This document shows positions 53,797 through 62,404 of a DNA stretch of 64,000 nt, in pieces. Source of the stretch: LZORAL124-50-18 sp051208045 (GTDB lineage: Bacteria; Pseudomonadota; Gammaproteobacteria; Pseudomonadales; Oleiphilaceae). Position 1 is the first letter of the stretch, and each line of letters begins with the position of its first letter. The translations under genes were made by a program, and so were the position numbers. A model generated the notes under the pieces. That model saw only the letters and a list, made by a program, of their open reading frames with translations, made no database searches and was not told the origin of the DNA. The stretch covers positions 310,001 to 374,000 of the forward strand of contig JBPJFY010000003.1 in assembly GCA_051208045.1 (NCBI GenBank), in the 5' to 3' direction.

Positions 53797-54153
53797 TCAC
53801 AGCAATGCACACACTCCCAACACCCCCGCCATACCGACAATGCCCAGAAACACCACCGCATCCCAGGGAAATCTGTCGCCGTGTAATTCCGCCGCTTCTT
53901 TGATGCGCGCATCATCAATGCCCATCGCAATAAGCTGGTCGTAAATCTGACTGGTGGCCGTGCTTGTGATCACGATGTAGTCATAGGACACATCATGAAT
54001 CTGGTCCGCGCTCAGAATTTCCACCCCCAATAAGGACCGCCCTTGCTTGGCAGGATCATTGTCGACCAGCGCAACAATGTCGAAGCTTGCCTTGTAACGC
54101 GGAAGAATTCTGCGCCCAACCAAACCTGCCCCGAACAGCAATAACTTACTCAT
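53797..54153 (-). CDS. Rossmann-domain protein with C-terminal membrane anchor
   Basis: A 118-residue protein. Residues 1-90 are a small nucleotide-binding Rossmann domain, opening LLLFGAGLVGRRI (GxGxxG) and continuing FDIVALVDNDPAKQGRSLLG and IVITSTATSQIYDQLIAMG. The last 20 residues are a membrane helix (VVFLGIVGMAGVLGVCALL). The same domain, with VDNDPxKQ and IIASxxxxEIRxQL patterns, starts the proteins at 54882 and 56311. Standing alone with an anchor, it may be a membrane-bound version. It precedes the AsnB-GT gene by 58 bases on the same strand and may share transcription. AGAG precedes the ATG. Confidence 0.75.
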   Translation of the reverse strand: MSKLLLFGAGLVGRRILPRYKASFDIVALVDNDPAKQGRSLLGVEILSADQIHDVSYDYIVITSTATSQIYDQLIAMGIDDARIKEAAELHGDRFPWDAVVFLGIVGMAGVLGVCALL

Positions 54154-54267
54154 ATCTCTTTTCGGCCTTTTTCTGTGTTACCGTCAATCCGCTGGCATTA
54201 CCTGCCAGAGGTGTACACCCAAGCAGGATTCGCTTATAACAGAGTGTAGCTCGAAAAAAACAAAGGG

Positions 54268-54310
54268 TTGAACATTCATACAGTTACACTAAACTCTTGT
54301 GTGCAAGAGT
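54268..54310 (+). promoter_or_regulatory. Candidate promoter and inverted repeat in the divergent region
   Basis: TTGAAC (54268-54273) and TAAACT (54290-54295) with a 16-base spacer could be a sigma-70 promoter for the FKBP gene. ACTCTTG and CAAGAGT (54293-54299, 54304-54310) form a 7-bp inverted repeat at the start-site position. Both are weak evidence. Confidence 0.35.
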
Positions 54311-54383
54311 CAAGAATTTGCTTGAAGCAGGCTCGGCTCACGGTGCACCCTCATCAACTCTATAAAGCGACAGGCGCGGTTTT

Positions 54384-54857
54384 GTGAAAGTAGAAAATGG
54401 GAAGATTGTTCAGTTTACTCAATCGTTTGTTACAGCGGCCAATGGCTTTTGGGGAGCATTTCTACGAGAGGTGGAGTTTCCGTACGGTCTCAACACTGAT
54501 TTGATACATGCCATGGCAGGAAAGACCGTCGGCGATGAGTTTAGCCTTGAGTTTAAAGCCTTTGATCACTTGATTTACGATGACTCACTCGTCTTCAAAG
54601 TACCAGTGAGCAAATTCAATGGTATCGAATCTCTTCAGCCGGGTATGGTGTTCAGATCCGGTAAACTATTCAACAGCACACATCAACTCCAAGGTGTCAT
54701 AAAAAGCATCAACGGCAGTGTAGCTGTCATCGATTGCAACCACCCCATGATTGGACAAAAAAATATAATCACCAATGTTTGCATCATCGAGGTGCGACCG
54801 CTCAGAGGCAACGAAATATCTGGCAATTTCCCCCAAACGATGAACATAGTCACCTGA
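54384..54857 (+). CDS. SlyD-like FKBP-type peptidyl-prolyl isomerase protein
   Basis: A 157-residue protein that aligns with SlyD along about 140 residues: LIHAMAGKTVGDEFSLEF with SlyD's LETALEGHEVGDKF, VPVSKFNGIESLQPGMVF with VPKDVFMGVDELQVGMRF, and IDCNHPMIGQ with VDGNHMLAGQ. It lacks the His/Cys-rich metal-binding tail of SlyD and some aromatic residues of the FKBP pocket are changed, so prolyl isomerase activity is uncertain. It may act as a folding or binding factor for the neighbouring enzymes. The GTG at 54384 follows AGGCG. It is the first gene of the plus-strand island and 24 bases before the methyltransferase gene. The area looks more A/T-rich than the flagellar genes. Confidence 0.7.
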   Translation: MKVENGKIVQFTQSFVTAANGFWGAFLREVEFPYGLNTDLIHAMAGKTVGDEFSLEFKAFDHLIYDDSLVFKVPVSKFNGIESLQPGMVFRSGKLFNSTHQLQGVIKSINGSVAVIDCNHPMIGQKNIITNVCIIEVRPLRGNEISGNFPQTMNIVT

Positions 54858-54881
54858 TCAACTTTTTATAGCAAAAAATTC

Positions 54882-55997
54882 ATGAGTAAACTAAAAAACG
54901 TTCTCATCTTTGGCGCTGGGCATTTCGGGAAATTAGTATTTGAAAATACCCGGCATACCGTTATCGGATTCGTAGATAACGACCCTGAAAAGCAGCATTC
55001 GATGATGTCTGGGCTGCCGATTTATGCACCAGAACAGATTACCCAGATAGCACATGAAGGCATCATTATCGCTTCTTCCTTCGCGTATGAAATCCGCAAT
55101 CAACTCCTGGCAATGGGTTTTTGTGACGACATTTTGCCTGACTCAGTGGCAACTCAAGCGGCTAAAATCACGCCGGTAAATCACAAGAAAATCAATCGTC
55201 CCCCGGAGCAAATAAGCGAAGATGCAACCTACGCCATCACTGTTGCCAATAGCTACCTACAAAAATTCAACGATGATTTTCATTACTTTAAAGACAAATG
55301 TGTTTTAGAGCTCGGGCCTGGGATTAACCTCGGTGCAGCATTGGTGCTGCTGGCCTGGGGAGCCAAGTCGGTGATTGTGAGTGACCGCTATCTTCCCACC
55401 TATACTCCGGGCTACCACGACGCTGTGTATCGCAAGATACTTGATCAGTTAGAGAGCGATGGGAACTACGAATCTCTTGACCCGATACACATCAGCCTCA
55501 AAACAGAAAGCCATGACAATGGTAGGATGATTACCGCACAAAAACCTCTAGAAGCGCTCGCAGAAGATTTTACCCGGCAAATCGATGTATCCTTATCGAA
55601 TGCGGTATTTGAACACCTGTACAATCCGTTAGAAGCCTTTATCAGCTTGTACAAATGCATGAAACCGGGCGGCGTGGGCAGCCATCAAGTCGATTTTCGT
55701 GATCATAGGAGTTTCGATAGGCCATTGGAATTTCTTCTCGCAGATGAACTTTCCTTCGTTAACCAGCTTGATAAGTTTTACTGTGAATTCGGAAACCGGA
55801 TGCGCCCCTACCAAATGAAAGCACTGTTCGACTTGGTCGGATTTAAGGAGGTTCGTTACGAAACGAACTTGCAGGCCAGTGACGAATATTTGGCAGAATT
55901 TATCCCACGATTAAGGAGTAGTGCCTCATCCCCTTATTACAGCATCGAATCAGATCAGCTCAAATCCATCAGCGGCCTGTTCTCCCTCAAAAAATAA
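54882..55997 (+). CDS. Rossmann-domain/SAM-dependent methyltransferase fusion
   Basis: A 371-residue protein. Residues 1-90 are the Rossmann domain shared with the genes at 53797 and 56311 (VLIFGAGHFGKL, VDNDPEKQ). Residues about 130-330 are a class I methyltransferase: motif I VLELGPGINLG (141-151), VIVSDRYLP (motif II), DVSLSNAVFEHLYNPLEA and LYKCMKPGGVG. It would methylate a small molecule or a glycan precursor, with the Rossmann part binding a nucleotide or nucleotide sugar. Substrate unknown. Same operon direction as the downstream radical SAM genes, but a 313-base gap follows. Confidence 0.85.
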   Translation: MSKLKNVLIFGAGHFGKLVFENTRHTVIGFVDNDPEKQHSMMSGLPIYAPEQITQIAHEGIIIASSFAYEIRNQLLAMGFCDDILPDSVATQAAKITPVNHKKINRPPEQISEDATYAITVANSYLQKFNDDFHYFKDKCVLELGPGINLGAALVLLAWGAKSVIVSDRYLPTYTPGYHDAVYRKILDQLESDGNYESLDPIHISLKTESHDNGRMITAQKPLEALAEDFTRQIDVSLSNAVFEHLYNPLEAFISLYKCMKPGGVGSHQVDFRDHRSFDRPLEFLLADELSFVNQLDKFYCEFGNRMRPYQMKALFDLVGFKEVRYETNLQASDEYLAEFIPRLRSSASSPYYSIESDQLKSISGLFSLKK

Positions 55998-56310
55998 GAG
56001 GCTATGACACAAAAAGTGCTCTTTATTGTTTAACTGTGTTCGAGTGAGTGATGGAGTTAACCTGTAGGGCTGCAGACCGTTTATCTGATTCGCCTAATTA
56101 TTTTGCCATTTTTGCCGATACAAACAGCATGTGTGGAACAAATATCCAACTATTGCCTTTAAAGTTTAAGTTAGGCCATGACAAATTACATAGGGAGAGC
56201 ATGGACACGTCATTCGTGCTCCCTCGGAGCTGTTCTCAGCACGGCAAAACGCTTGGCCGTCAGCTCCCGGCAAAACTACAATACCAACGCCCAGCCAAGG
56301 AGAACAACCA
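55998..56310. other. Gap without a convincing gene
   Basis: An open frame from 56048 to 56314 (88 codons) overlaps the next start by four bases but has no ribosome site, no recognisable domain and unlikely composition. I take it as untranslated leader for the radical SAM gene. GGAG at 56300 is the ribosome site of the gene at 56311. Confidence 0.6.
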
Positions 56311-57678
56311 ATGATGACACAGAAGTTACTCCTTTTTGGGGCTGGAGGCGCAGGCAAGAAATTCATGGAAACCTTCCACGATAACGTGGTGTGCTTGGCC
56401 GACAATGATCCCGATAAACAGGGAAAAACTCTGGCCGGGAAAGAAATCATCGCTCCCAGCCAGATTCAAAATCAGGAGTTTGACGCCATTGTGATTGCTT
56501 CAGAATTTGAAAATGAAATCAGACAACAGCTCGTTGAACTCGGTTACGGCCCCCAAATCGCAACAATTAAGCGCCGTTTTGTTTCATTAGCTAGAGATGA
56601 CGTCGAGGAACTGGTTTTCACCCATGGTGGCAATACCAATGAACCAGTTTTGCAAACAATGCACCTGAACCTCACCTCGGCCTGCAACATCCATTGCCGC
56701 ACTTGCCGCCCGGAACATAACAAATATAAGGCAACCTACCTGGACAGGGAAACCATCGAAAATATTGTTCATGATGTTTTCGACAAAATCACCCATCTCA
56801 GACTGGACTCCTCGGGTGAGCTCACGCTTTCCCCCCATTTGGAGTACGTGCTGGAGGAAGCGACCAAACGTAACATCTCAATTTTTATTTCAACGAACGG
56901 CACCAAGATCGATGAGAAGCTGGCGGACCTGATTGTCCGCTCTTCTGTGGAATACATGCAGGTTTCACTGGACAGCCCGGATGAAGCGACAAATGAATGG
57001 ATTCGTAAAGGCGCTAAACACAAGGACATCCTGCGCGGTGTGGATCTCCTGGTGAAGGCAAAGAAAAAGTACAACAAGCACTATCCGGAAATCCACTTCC
57101 ATGGCGCAATTCTCCAGCAAAATGTGCATCAGCTGAAAGACATGGTCCAGCTGGCCAAAGATAAGGAGATTGATGGCGTTACCTTTGCTTACGGCTTCAT
57201 TCACTCGTACATGAACCTCGAATGGTCCGTCTTTTTTGATCGCGAACTCTGTAACGAGAAAGTTGCAGAAGCGAACGCCCTCGCCAGGGAGCTGGGCCTT
57301 TTCTTTGGCGCGCCAACCAGATTTCTTCTTGACTCAGATAAAAAGCCCAAAGAAAAGTACTGCCAATACCTGTTCAATTGGACCTACGTAGACCCTTCCG
57401 GCAAAATTTTTCCGTGCTGCACAGGCGCGGGTGAATATGTGGTGGGCGATGCAACGACAGAGAAATTGTCTGACATCTGGATGAACGATCGATACCAGAA
57501 GCTGAGAGAAACGTACAACACCGACTCACCAGAATGGGACAAATGCTCGCGTTGTTACATGTTAACCGGTTGGGATGCCGATGATTATCGAGTGCACTTT
57601 GATCCGAACCATTGGCGGGAAGTGAAAGCGCGTCTGGGAATGGCACTCCCCGAGAACCTGATCTGTCGTTCGGGTTGA
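56311..57678 (+). CDS. Rossmann-domain/radical SAM (SPASM-like) fusion
   Basis: A 455-residue protein. Residues 5-90 are the shared Rossmann domain (LLLFGAGGAGKKF, ADNDPDKQGK, IVIASEFENEIRQQL). The radical SAM part follows with the 4Fe-4S motif CxxxCxxC at Cys125, Cys129 and Cys132 (LTSACNIHCRTCRPEHN), then STNGTKID and VSLDSPDEAT. The C-terminal region has CQYLFNWTYVDPSGKIFPCC and KCSRCYML, a SPASM-like second cluster site. It would generate a 5'-deoxyadenosyl radical to modify a substrate, perhaps held through the Rossmann domain. AAGGAG precedes the ATG (56311; 56314 is the alternative). It ends 23 bases before the next radical SAM gene. Confidence 0.9.
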   Translation: MMTQKLLLFGAGGAGKKFMETFHDNVVCLADNDPDKQGKTLAGKEIIAPSQIQNQEFDAIVIASEFENEIRQQLVELGYGPQIATIKRRFVSLARDDVEELVFTHGGNTNEPVLQTMHLNLTSACNIHCRTCRPEHNKYKATYLDRETIENIVHDVFDKITHLRLDSSGELTLSPHLEYVLEEATKRNISIFISTNGTKIDEKLADLIVRSSVEYMQVSLDSPDEATNEWIRKGAKHKDILRGVDLLVKAKKKYNKHYPEIHFHGAILQQNVHQLKDMVQLAKDKEIDGVTFAYGFIHSYMNLEWSVFFDRELCNEKVAEANALARELGLFFGAPTRFLLDSDKKPKEKYCQYLFNWTYVDPSGKIFPCCTGAGEYVVGDATTEKLSDIWMNDRYQKLRETYNTDSPEWDKCSRCYMLTGWDADDYRVHFDPNHWREVKARLGMALPENLICRSG

Positions 57679-57701
57679 TTACAATTACGGAAGAGGCTTA
57701 T

Positions 57702-58721
57702 ATGCACGACTTACAAAAACAAAAGCTGCTGAACATCGAGAGCCGTTTAACGGAGCATAGTTTCCCGCCGCAATTGGTGATCGAAAACACTTCCCACTGC
57801 AATCAGCTCTGCGTTCACTGCTCCCATCGAGAGATGGAACGCCCCAAAAAGCACATGACTCGGGAATTGTGGAATAAGATCGTGGAAGAAATTGGTCAGG
57901 TGTCACCGCACACGGAAATCTGGCCGACCTTTTACGGTGAAGCGTTAATTATGGGTCCCGAACTGTGGGACCGAATTCGCTATGCAGATCGCGCCGGCTG
58001 CAAAAACCTTGTGCTGAACTCCAATGGCACCCTGCTTCATCGGAAAAACCATATTGATGAGATTCTCAAGTCGCCGTTAAAGCGTTTCATTCTGAGTCTG
58101 GATGGGTTCACTCGCGAGACCTACGAAAACATTCGCGTATTAGGCAAATGGGATGTAGTGTACCCCAACGTCCAGACACTGTTGGAAGAGAAAAAGAAAA
58201 GAAATCAAGCCTACCCGGAAATCACCTGCCAGTATTCCTTGATGGACGAAAACGAACACGAAGTAGAAGCCTTCCGGCAATTCTGGGAAGACAAAGGCGC
58301 TCAGGTCAAAGTGCGCCCCAAACTGGAATGGGGGGCGGTCGGCACCGTTCGATCCGACAAGCTTGACCACGAAACACCCTTTCGAATCGCCTGCCCCTGG
58401 GGCAATAATACCATGGCCATTCACCAGAATGGTGATGTCGTTGCCTGTGCGGTTGACTATGAAGGCAAGCATATCGTCGGTAACCTGAATGACATCACTG
58501 TTCAGGAGGCTTGGAACCGGCTGGGCGATACGCTTCGCAGCAAACACCGAAACCACCAGTGGAACGACATGCCGGATATCTGCAAAGGTTGTGCAGACTG
58601 GCAAACAGCGGGGGCGGAATACAGCAAACCAACACTGCAAGGCACCCGCCCCTTCTGGTATCAGGAAGGTGTCACCGATTATCGTATCCAGGCAGTTCAA
58701 TTGGATAATCACAATGAGTAA
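57702..58721 (+). CDS. Radical SAM protein with SPASM-like C-terminus
   Basis: A 339-residue protein with CxxxCxxC at Cys33, Cys37 and Cys40 (ENTSHCNQLCVHCSHREM), NSNGTLL and ILSLDGFTRETYEN of the radical SAM barrel, and a C-terminal Cys region (CPWGNNTMAIHQNGDVVACA, DICKGCADWQ). That region is like the twitch/SPASM auxiliary clusters of peptide- and sugar-modifying enzymes. Start at 57702 has GGAAGAGG upstream; the in-frame region before it overlaps the previous gene's end. It overlaps the following gene by eight bases. The reaction is unknown. Confidence 0.88.
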   Translation: MHDLQKQKLLNIESRLTEHSFPPQLVIENTSHCNQLCVHCSHREMERPKKHMTRELWNKIVEEIGQVSPHTEIWPTFYGEALIMGPELWDRIRYADRAGCKNLVLNSNGTLLHRKNHIDEILKSPLKRFILSLDGFTRETYENIRVLGKWDVVYPNVQTLLEEKKKRNQAYPEITCQYSLMDENEHEVEAFRQFWEDKGAQVKVRPKLEWGAVGTVRSDKLDHETPFRIACPWGNNTMAIHQNGDVVACAVDYEGKHIVGNLNDITVQEAWNRLGDTLRSKHRNHQWNDMPDICKGCADWQTAGAEYSKPTLQGTRPFWYQEGVTDYRIQAVQLDNHNE

Positions 58722-59802
58722 CCAGCGGTCTGTTCGCCAGCAGGACATCATTTGCACAACGTCGCAGCCATCGCCTGCCCCTCAGGCAGCACCTCACTAT
58801 GGCCTGAGGCCTGAGGCTGTCGAGTACCCAATGATGCTGGTGCTTTCCTTCGTTTACCCCTGTAATGCAGAGTGTCCGAACTGTCCATATACCAACTCGA
58901 CGATTCGTAATGAGTATTTGGATACGCCTCACATGCCCGACGCAATATTCAAAAAAATAGCGGATGAATCCGGCCAGTACGGTGCGTATCTAAGAATTTC
59001 CGGCGGCGGTGAGCCCATGCTGCACCCCAACGCGGTTGAGCTCCTTACCTACGCCAAACAGGTTGGTTGCAAAGTGGGACTCATCACCAATGGTTCCTGC
59101 CTGAACGAAAAAAACGCCCGTGCACTCATCTCGGCCGGCATTGATATGATCGAGTTTTCGGTGGATGCCTGCGACGAAGCAACCTACGGGATCGTGCGAA
59201 AGGGGTTGGACTGGCAGCGGCTGCTGCGAAATGTTCGCCGCGCACTTGTGCTGCGGGATGAGCTGAAAAGCCAATCCAAAATTGTCGCCTCCGGCATCAA
59301 CCAGAAACTCGTGGATATTCACGCCGTGGAAAAATTCTGGCGGAGTGAGATTGGCATTGACAACTTTATCAGCCGCAAATTTCTGACCTGGGGAAACAAC
59401 ACCCAGATCGACCCCACACTTTCCGCCGATGACAGCCCCTACCTGGACACCGCACAAACCCCGTGCCCCTTTATATTTGAACGTTTAAACATCGACAGCC
59501 GCGGCAATGTGATGGTGTGTGGTTACGATATCGCGGCGAACACCAGCATGGGTCAGGTTGGCAAACAATCCATTCGAGAAATCTGGCATGGGGCAGGCTT
59601 TGACTATTACCGGCAGAAGCATCTAGCCAATCAAGGATCGGAAATCTCACTCTGTGCAACCTGTCCGGATTGGAAATATCGCTCGTGGAACCACAATTAC
59701 TGGAAAGTGGTGCAACAGGCCGAGCAGGAGAGACGTCATAAGCTTCGGCTCAGCGAGCATGATGACTTTCAGACCTGCCAAATAGACCTGTCGCCAAAGT
59801 AA
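58714..59802 (+). CDS. Third radical SAM protein with SPASM-like C-terminus
   Basis: A 362-residue protein with CxxxCxxC at Cys50, Cys54 and Cys57 (FVYPCNAECPNCPYTNS), GGGEPMLHP, LITNGSCLN and EFSVDACDEATYG of the radical SAM fold, and a SPASM-like end (CPFIFERLNIDSRGNVMVCG, SLCATCPDWKYRSWNHNYW). It is related in plan to the preceding one but not closely similar. The start at 58714 is chosen from the overlap (ATGAGTAA with the preceding stop) and the domain boundary; an earlier frame to 58489 is shadow. The AsnB gene follows after 19 bases. Confidence 0.87.
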   Translation: MSNQRSVRQQDIICTTSQPSPAPQAAPHYGLRPEAVEYPMMLVLSFVYPCNAECPNCPYTNSTIRNEYLDTPHMPDAIFKKIADESGQYGAYLRISGGGEPMLHPNAVELLTYAKQVGCKVGLITNGSCLNEKNARALISAGIDMIEFSVDACDEATYGIVRKGLDWQRLLRNVRRALVLRDELKSQSKIVASGINQKLVDIHAVEKFWRSEIGIDNFISRKFLTWGNNTQIDPTLSADDSPYLDTAQTPCPFIFERLNIDSRGNVMVCGYDIAANTSMGQVGKQSIREIWHGAGFDYYRQKHLANQGSEISLCATCPDWKYRSWNHNYWKVVQQAEQERRHKLRLSEHDDFQTCQIDLSPK

Positions 59803-59821
59803 GGAGTGTCCATCCCTCTCT

Positions 59822-61654
59822 ATGTGTGGAATTATCGGCTTCAGTGGCCCCCCCGATCCCGGCGTCTTACGCCACATGACGACTAAACTGGTCCACCGCG
59901 GGCCAGATGATGTTCAAACCTGGGAAGGCAATCGGGCCTCACTCGGCTTCACACGGCTGGCGATTCTCGATCTCACGCATGGTCAGCAGCCCACCATGTG
60001 CGCCGCCGGCGATGTGGTCTCCGTGTTTAATGGTGAGATCTACAATCATGCCGCCCTGAGGGAACAGCTCCTGGCTGCGGGTTACCCGCTCACCCAAGGA
60101 CATTCAGACGCCGAACTGATCCCCTATCTCTATCAAGCGTTCGGCGCGGACTTTGTCTATAAAATCGAGGGCATGTTCGCCATCGCCCTATACATCCAGA
60201 CAGAAAACACCTGGTTACTCTACCGTGACCATGCAGGCATTAAGCCGCTGTATTACAGCCTGAAAAACGGAACATTCATTTTTGCCAGTGAAATCAAGTC
60301 ACTGTTGGCGCATCCAGGGGTGTCCAATACGCCGAATTCAGAAGCCATCTACCACTTTTTTACGTTTAAAAACGTCCCTTCCCCTTCTACCGCCTTCAAG
60401 GACATTCAACAACTGCGCCCAGGGGAAATGATCAGATACCAGAACAACACCCTGCACAAAAACTTCTGGTGGAGAATCCAGCCCGCCACCACTCAGCTGG
60501 ATGACCATGAAGCCGCCCAGCAGCTGCACGCCCTGCTCCAGCGTAGCGTGTTACAACAAGCCAAAGCAGACGTTGAAGTGGGTGCCTTTTTGTCCGGCGG
60601 CATAGATAGCTCAGCAGTGGTGGCCCTGTATGCCCAACAACATCCCTCCCCCATAAAAACGTTTACGCTCACCTATGGTAAAGAGCATGCGTCAAAGTCC
60701 CGGGACCAACAAAGCGCATTGCTCGTTTCAAAGCACTTCAATACAGATCATCACGAGCTAACGTTAACGGAAAAGGGGTTCTGGGCTAATGTTGAAGACA
60801 TCGTTTCTGCCTTTGATGAGCCGTTTTCCGGCGTTAACTCCACATTCTTTTTATCCCGTTTGATTGCCAAACATGTGAAAGTCGCTCTCTCTGGTGATGG
60901 CGCTGACGAACTTTTTGGGAGCTATCTACCGCACCGCCTCGCTCAACCGCTTCATGACTATGCCAACGCTTCCTTGCTGGAGAGACAAAGCTGGCATCAC
61001 CCTGAATTCAGCAGCCAACAACTCGAAACGCTCATTAAATTGCCCACAGAAAGTGAACGGCGCATGGCGCAGCTCCTCTGGACGGACAACGAGAAAACAT
61101 CAATCTTTACGCCAACTTTTGCGCATGAGACGCGCCACGCATCCTCTCTCGGGCTGATCAAGCATTTCTACCGGCAGTCTGCGCATCTCACGCCACTGAA
61201 CAAAGCGCTTTATTTCGATTTTCATTGCCTGCTGCCTGATCAGGTACTTACCTTTGTTGACCGGTTATCCATGGCCCACTCTCTGGAAGTCAGGCCACCT
61301 TTTCTCGATCGTCACTTGATCGAGTTTGCCTTCTCCCTGAAAGATGAGCAGCGGATTCGCGGTAACGAAGTCAAGTGGCTACTGAAAAAGTCCCTGGAAA
61401 CGTTGTTACCAAAAGAGGTGGTCTTTCGTAAAAAAGAGGGCTTTATACCGCCCATCAATTATTGGCTTGAAAGAGATTCCTGCCGTCAAGTGGAGGCTTA
61501 CCTCGACCCGGAAACCATCAAAAAAGTCGGAGTGTTAGACTACGCCGCTGTCCGGAACATTGCTGATCGAGCCAAAGCGGGGGACTACCTGTCTCAAAAC
61601 AGACTCTGGAACATCATGATGTTCTGCGCCTGGTCGAAGAGGTATTTATGCTGA
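59822..61654 (+). CDS. Asparagine synthetase (glutamine-hydrolysing), second AsnB
   Basis: A 610-residue AsnB of standard length: Cys2 nucleophile (MCGIIGFSG), RGPDDVQTWEG, FNGEIYNHAA, SGGIDSS (about residue 260) and SGDGADELFGSYLPH. In glycan clusters such proteins often amidate a uronic acid sugar (WbpS type) rather than making free asparagine. It is unfused, unlike the AsnB part at 50037. Its last 7 bases overlap the WbqC-like gene. Close packing with radical SAM and sugar genes suggests a shared pathway. Confidence 0.93.
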   Translation: MCGIIGFSGPPDPGVLRHMTTKLVHRGPDDVQTWEGNRASLGFTRLAILDLTHGQQPTMCAAGDVVSVFNGEIYNHAALREQLLAAGYPLTQGHSDAELIPYLYQAFGADFVYKIEGMFAIALYIQTENTWLLYRDHAGIKPLYYSLKNGTFIFASEIKSLLAHPGVSNTPNSEAIYHFFTFKNVPSPSTAFKDIQQLRPGEMIRYQNNTLHKNFWWRIQPATTQLDDHEAAQQLHALLQRSVLQQAKADVEVGAFLSGGIDSSAVVALYAQQHPSPIKTFTLTYGKEHASKSRDQQSALLVSKHFNTDHHELTLTEKGFWANVEDIVSAFDEPFSGVNSTFFLSRLIAKHVKVALSGDGADELFGSYLPHRLAQPLHDYANASLLERQSWHHPEFSSQQLETLIKLPTESERRMAQLLWTDNEKTSIFTPTFAHETRHASSLGLIKHFYRQSAHLTPLNKALYFDFHCLLPDQVLTFVDRLSMAHSLEVRPPFLDRHLIEFAFSLKDEQRIRGNEVKWLLKKSLETLLPKEVVFRKKEGFIPPINYWLERDSCRQVEAYLDPETIKKVGVLDYAAVRNIADRAKAGDYLSQNRLWNIMMFCAWSKRYLC

Positions 61655-62388
61655 CCTCTTCCAACGCACACCAGAAGATAACGCCACATCCGAAAACTAT
61701 TGCGATTCTGCAACCCAGCTACCTGCCCTGGCTAGGGTACTTTGACCAGATTGCGAGAAGCGACCTGTTCGTGTTGTACGATGATGTTGCCTACGATAAG
61801 CATGGCTGGAGAAATCGAAATCGCATCAAAGGGGGGGACGCCCCACTCTGGCTCACCGTACCCGTGCTCAACCGGGGTCGCACAGGCCAGAAGCTTTGCG
61901 AGGTAGAGATCGACAACACCAAAAACTGGCAAACGAAGCACCTGAAATCGCTGACCCAATACTACCACAGGTCAAGATACTATCATGAGGTGATGGGCCT
62001 GATGGAAGACGGCCTGAACTCCCCTGCTTCCCGGCTTGTGGGCCTTACTATTGGCCTCATTCGCCAATTGATGGATTATCTGAGTATTCGCACCCCGCTG
62101 GTAAGATCGTCAGAACTCGACATTCCCGGAGAAAGAACAGAACGACTCGTTCGCCTCTGCAATCACTTTGAGGCAACCCGCTACCTCACAGGAGATGCTG
62201 CAAAAAGCTACTTGGACGAGACACAGTTTACAGCGCATCACATCACCGTCGAGTGGCACAACTACACGCACCCGACCTACGCTCAGCCCGGCCTGTTTGT
62301 CCCGTACCTTTCTATCGTAGACCTACTGTTTCACCATGGACCAGACAGCCTGAAAATACTCAGCAACACGCAAGGACCCAGGGAATGA
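61648..62388 (+). CDS. WbqC-like family protein
   Basis: A 246-residue protein with the WbqC pattern: IAILQPSYLPWLGYFDQIARSD (about 22-43), FVLYDDVAYDKHGWRNRNRIKG and LWLTVPVL. WbqC-family genes occur in O-antigen and other glycan loci; a role in attaching amino acid groups (e.g. glycyl) to sugars has been proposed but not widely shown. It overlaps AsnB by seven bases (ATG at 61648), so they are translated together. It is soluble. Confidence 0.88.
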   Translation: MLTSSNAHQKITPHPKTIAILQPSYLPWLGYFDQIARSDLFVLYDDVAYDKHGWRNRNRIKGGDAPLWLTVPVLNRGRTGQKLCEVEIDNTKNWQTKHLKSLTQYYHRSRYYHEVMGLMEDGLNSPASRLVGLTIGLIRQLMDYLSIRTPLVRSSELDIPGERTERLVRLCNHFEATRYLTGDAAKSYLDETQFTAHHITVEWHNYTHPTYAQPGLFVPYLSIVDLLFHHGPDSLKILSNTQGPRE

Positions 62389-62404
62389 CCCCAGAGAGCA
62401 ACGT

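Noticed and set aside
56048..56314. Small plus-strand frame before the radical SAM gene, possible precursor peptide
   Set aside because: No ribosome site, no leader-like pattern, and composition unlike coding DNA. Kept only as a point for the peptide search.
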